A stretch of DNA of 64,000 nucleotides from Pseudoclavibacter sp. AY1F1. Lineage in GTDB: Bacteria; Actinomycetota; Actinomycetes; Actinomycetales; Microbacteriaceae. The first letter of the stretch is position 1. Each line of letters begins with the position of its first letter. The DNA is taken from positions 1 through 64,000 of the forward strand of contig NZ_PSTQ01000006.1 of assembly GCF_002931075.1 (NCBI RefSeq). The letters are read 5' to 3'. Below are positions 62,863 to 64,000 of this stretch, piece after piece. The notes beneath the pieces are model-generated. The model searched no databases. It was not told the origin of the DNA and was given only the letters and a program-made list of their open reading frames with translations. Both the position numbers and the translations under genes were made by a program.

Positions 62863-63336
62863 GTGGAAGCCGCTACCTGGATTGCGTCTATCGCGACACT
62901 TATCGCAACAGGCGTGGCCGTGTGGAGCGCCGTCGTCGCGAAGAAGGAGCGCAAAGCGAGCGCCAGAAGCGCCGTGGCTAGCGCAGAAAGCGCCGCCAAG
63001 TCGCTCGCGGCCCAGCAAGAACTTGCCGACGCGCTGGGCTCCATCGAAGCCATGCAGCGAGCTGACCGGCGTGTTCTATGGCAGATTGAAAATCACGGTG
63101 GCGGCATCTACGAGCTGCTGAACATCGGCAAGGTCAACGCAACCAACGTCAAGCTCACCGCCAAGCCGCGAACCGGAGTCAGGCTGAAGGCCTGGCCCGA
63201 GACTGACGTGAAGATCGGTCGCGACGGCGGAAGCAAGAAGTTCGTTGTCGACTACCGGGGAACCACCGCCTCGATCACCGTGACGGTCACCTGCGCCGAA
63301 GACCCCGACGGCCAGGAGCGAGACCTGACCCGCTGA
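62863..63336 (+). CDS. Small membrane-anchored hypothetical protein
   Basis: 157 residues from GTG 62863. N-terminal helix ATWIASIATLIATGVAVWSAVVA, a coiled Ala/Ser-rich stretch (SARSAVASAESAAKSLAAQQELADAL), then a beta-rich C-terminus (YELLNIGKVNATNVKLTAKPR). Probably coupled to the 62586 gene. No family recognised. Confidence 0.55.
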   Translation: MEAATWIASIATLIATGVAVWSAVVAKKERKASARSAVASAESAAKSLAAQQELADALGSIEAMQRADRRVLWQIENHGGGIYELLNIGKVNATNVKLTAKPRTGVRLKAWPETDVKIGRDGGSKKFVVDYRGTTASITVTVTCAEDPDGQERDLTR

Positions 63337-63340
63337 CACG

Positions 63341-63379
63341 CACAGAACCCCGACACCGATTCGGTGCCGGGGTTCTGTG
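63341..63379. terminator. Terminator, near copy of the one at 62401
   Basis: 17-bp stem with one mismatch (63341-63357 with 63363-63379), 5-base loop. Shares the CAGAACCCCG...GGTGCCGGGGTTCTG core with 62401-62436. Confidence 0.8.
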
Positions 63380-63488
63380 TTCTGCACGCGGCGGCCTGCC
63401 CGGGCGGGCTACCAATCCCGCCGCTGTCCGAAGCCCGCACCGCTGCGGAGAGCTTTCGCAGCGGTGCGGGGCGGGCCGCCGCGTGGGT

Positions 63489-64000
63489 CTACTCGGTGAC
63501 CACCACCAGGTCGCCGGGCGCGATGTTCTCCTCCAGGCTGCGGATGCCGTCCCTTGTCGGGATGCGGACGCATCCATTGGAGCCAGCGCCAGCGTCAGCG
63601 TCGGGGCTCATGTAATGGAGCCCGACCTCGCCACTGTTCTCGGCGAAGCTACTCCCAGTGTGGAGGCTGGTCAGCAGGATCGGCTCGCCCTGCGTCCACG
63701 GCTGTGCCTCCTCATCGCTGTACTCGGAGACGACGTATCCCATGCCCTGCGGCGTCGCGACCTCGCCGCCGAGCACTAGCTGGCCAATGGTCAGTTCGTG
63801 CTTGTCGCCCTTTGCCACCCTCAGGCTGGCGTCGCTGAGGTCGACAGTGATCGTGCGGGGCGTTTGCCACTCAGCGACTGGCGCGAGCTGCTCGCTGGGC
63901 ACCCAGGCCGACGCCGAGCGGATCGAGGTGTCGTCGCTCTGGCTCGGGATCATCACCTCGACAAGACCGCACGAGTGCGTGCCCGTAACCACGGCAGGCA
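63489..64000 (-). CDS. L,D-transpeptidase (YkuD-like), cut by the window end
   Basis: Leftward; the 3' part is complete and the 5' part lies beyond 64000. The YkuD core reads GLHYMSPDADAGAGSNGCVRIPTRDG, with catalytic Cys in SNGCVR and an upstream His. An N-terminal SH3-like segment is visible (VTGTHSCGLVEVMIPS...WVPSEQL). An in-frame GTG at 63992 is probably not the real start, since a signal peptide or anchor is expected. It would form 3-3 cross-links in peptidoglycan and, with the M23 peptidase, suggests wall remodelling by the element. Confidence 0.8.
   Translation of the reverse strand, partial: PAVVTGTHSCGLVEVMIPSQSDDTSIRSASAWVPSEQLAPVAEWQTPRTITVDLSDASLRVAKGDKHELTIGQLVLGGEVATPQGMGYVVSEYSDEEAQPWTQGEPILLTSLHTGSSFAENSGEVGLHYMSPDADAGAGSNGCVRIPTRDGIRSLEENIAPGDLVVVTE

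Overview
The window reads as high-GC Actinobacteria. The order tig-clpP1-clpP2-clpX, the ClpP1/ClpP2 pair, the HtaA-type haem uptake genes, the Pls/PosA-type peptide synthetase and DtxR/IdeR-like boxes all fit a Microbacteriaceae-like genome. The genus cannot be set from the sequence alone. No rRNA, tRNA or CRISPR array was seen.

Left part, 1 to about 29.1 kb, looks chromosomal. It opens with a 172-bp tandem repeat, then trigger factor and the ClpP1P2X protease. Next come a phosphopantetheinyl transferase, an M1 aminopeptidase and a large Pls/PosA-family synthetase, which plausibly make one peptide or poly-amino-acid pathway. From 11.3 to 21.9 kb, behind two overlapping DtxR-like boxes, lies a haem-acquisition operon: an HtaA protein with a WxL-like C-terminus, a DUF916-like partner with an LAXTG-type sorting signal, HmuT, HmuU, HmuV, a secreted Ig-like protein and a double-HtaA protein. 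A convergent haem oxygenase has its own box. The receptors would catch haem at the surface, HmuTUV import it, and the oxygenase release iron. Miscellaneous genes follow (patatin, nucleotidyltransferase, methyltransferase, phosphotransferase and small membrane proteins).

Right part, about 29.1 kb to the window end, looks like an integrated plasmid-like element (ICE, mobilizable element or integrated plasmid). A tyrosine integrase and excisionase sit directly beside the severed 3' end of an M3 peptidase gene. Cargo includes two HEPN-like proteins, a fused methyltransferase/Mrr-like nuclease beside a putative nuclease, and an unknown three-gene operon. A leftward operon holds a TOPRIM primase, a large ATPase, a small ATPase, HTH proteins and a redoxin. 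It diverges from an HTH regulator and an iteron-rich presumed replication origin at 43.3-43.8 kb. Further right are a degenerate tyrosine recombinase, a lipoprotein, a DUF2637/SpdB-like membrane protein, a GIY-YIG protein, an M23 peptidase and an L,D-transpeptidase cut by the window end. No DNA translocase, relaxase or right attachment site is visible, so the element probably extends beyond 64 kb.

The two parts meet at a clear junction at about 29,105, where M3 peptidase homology stops.
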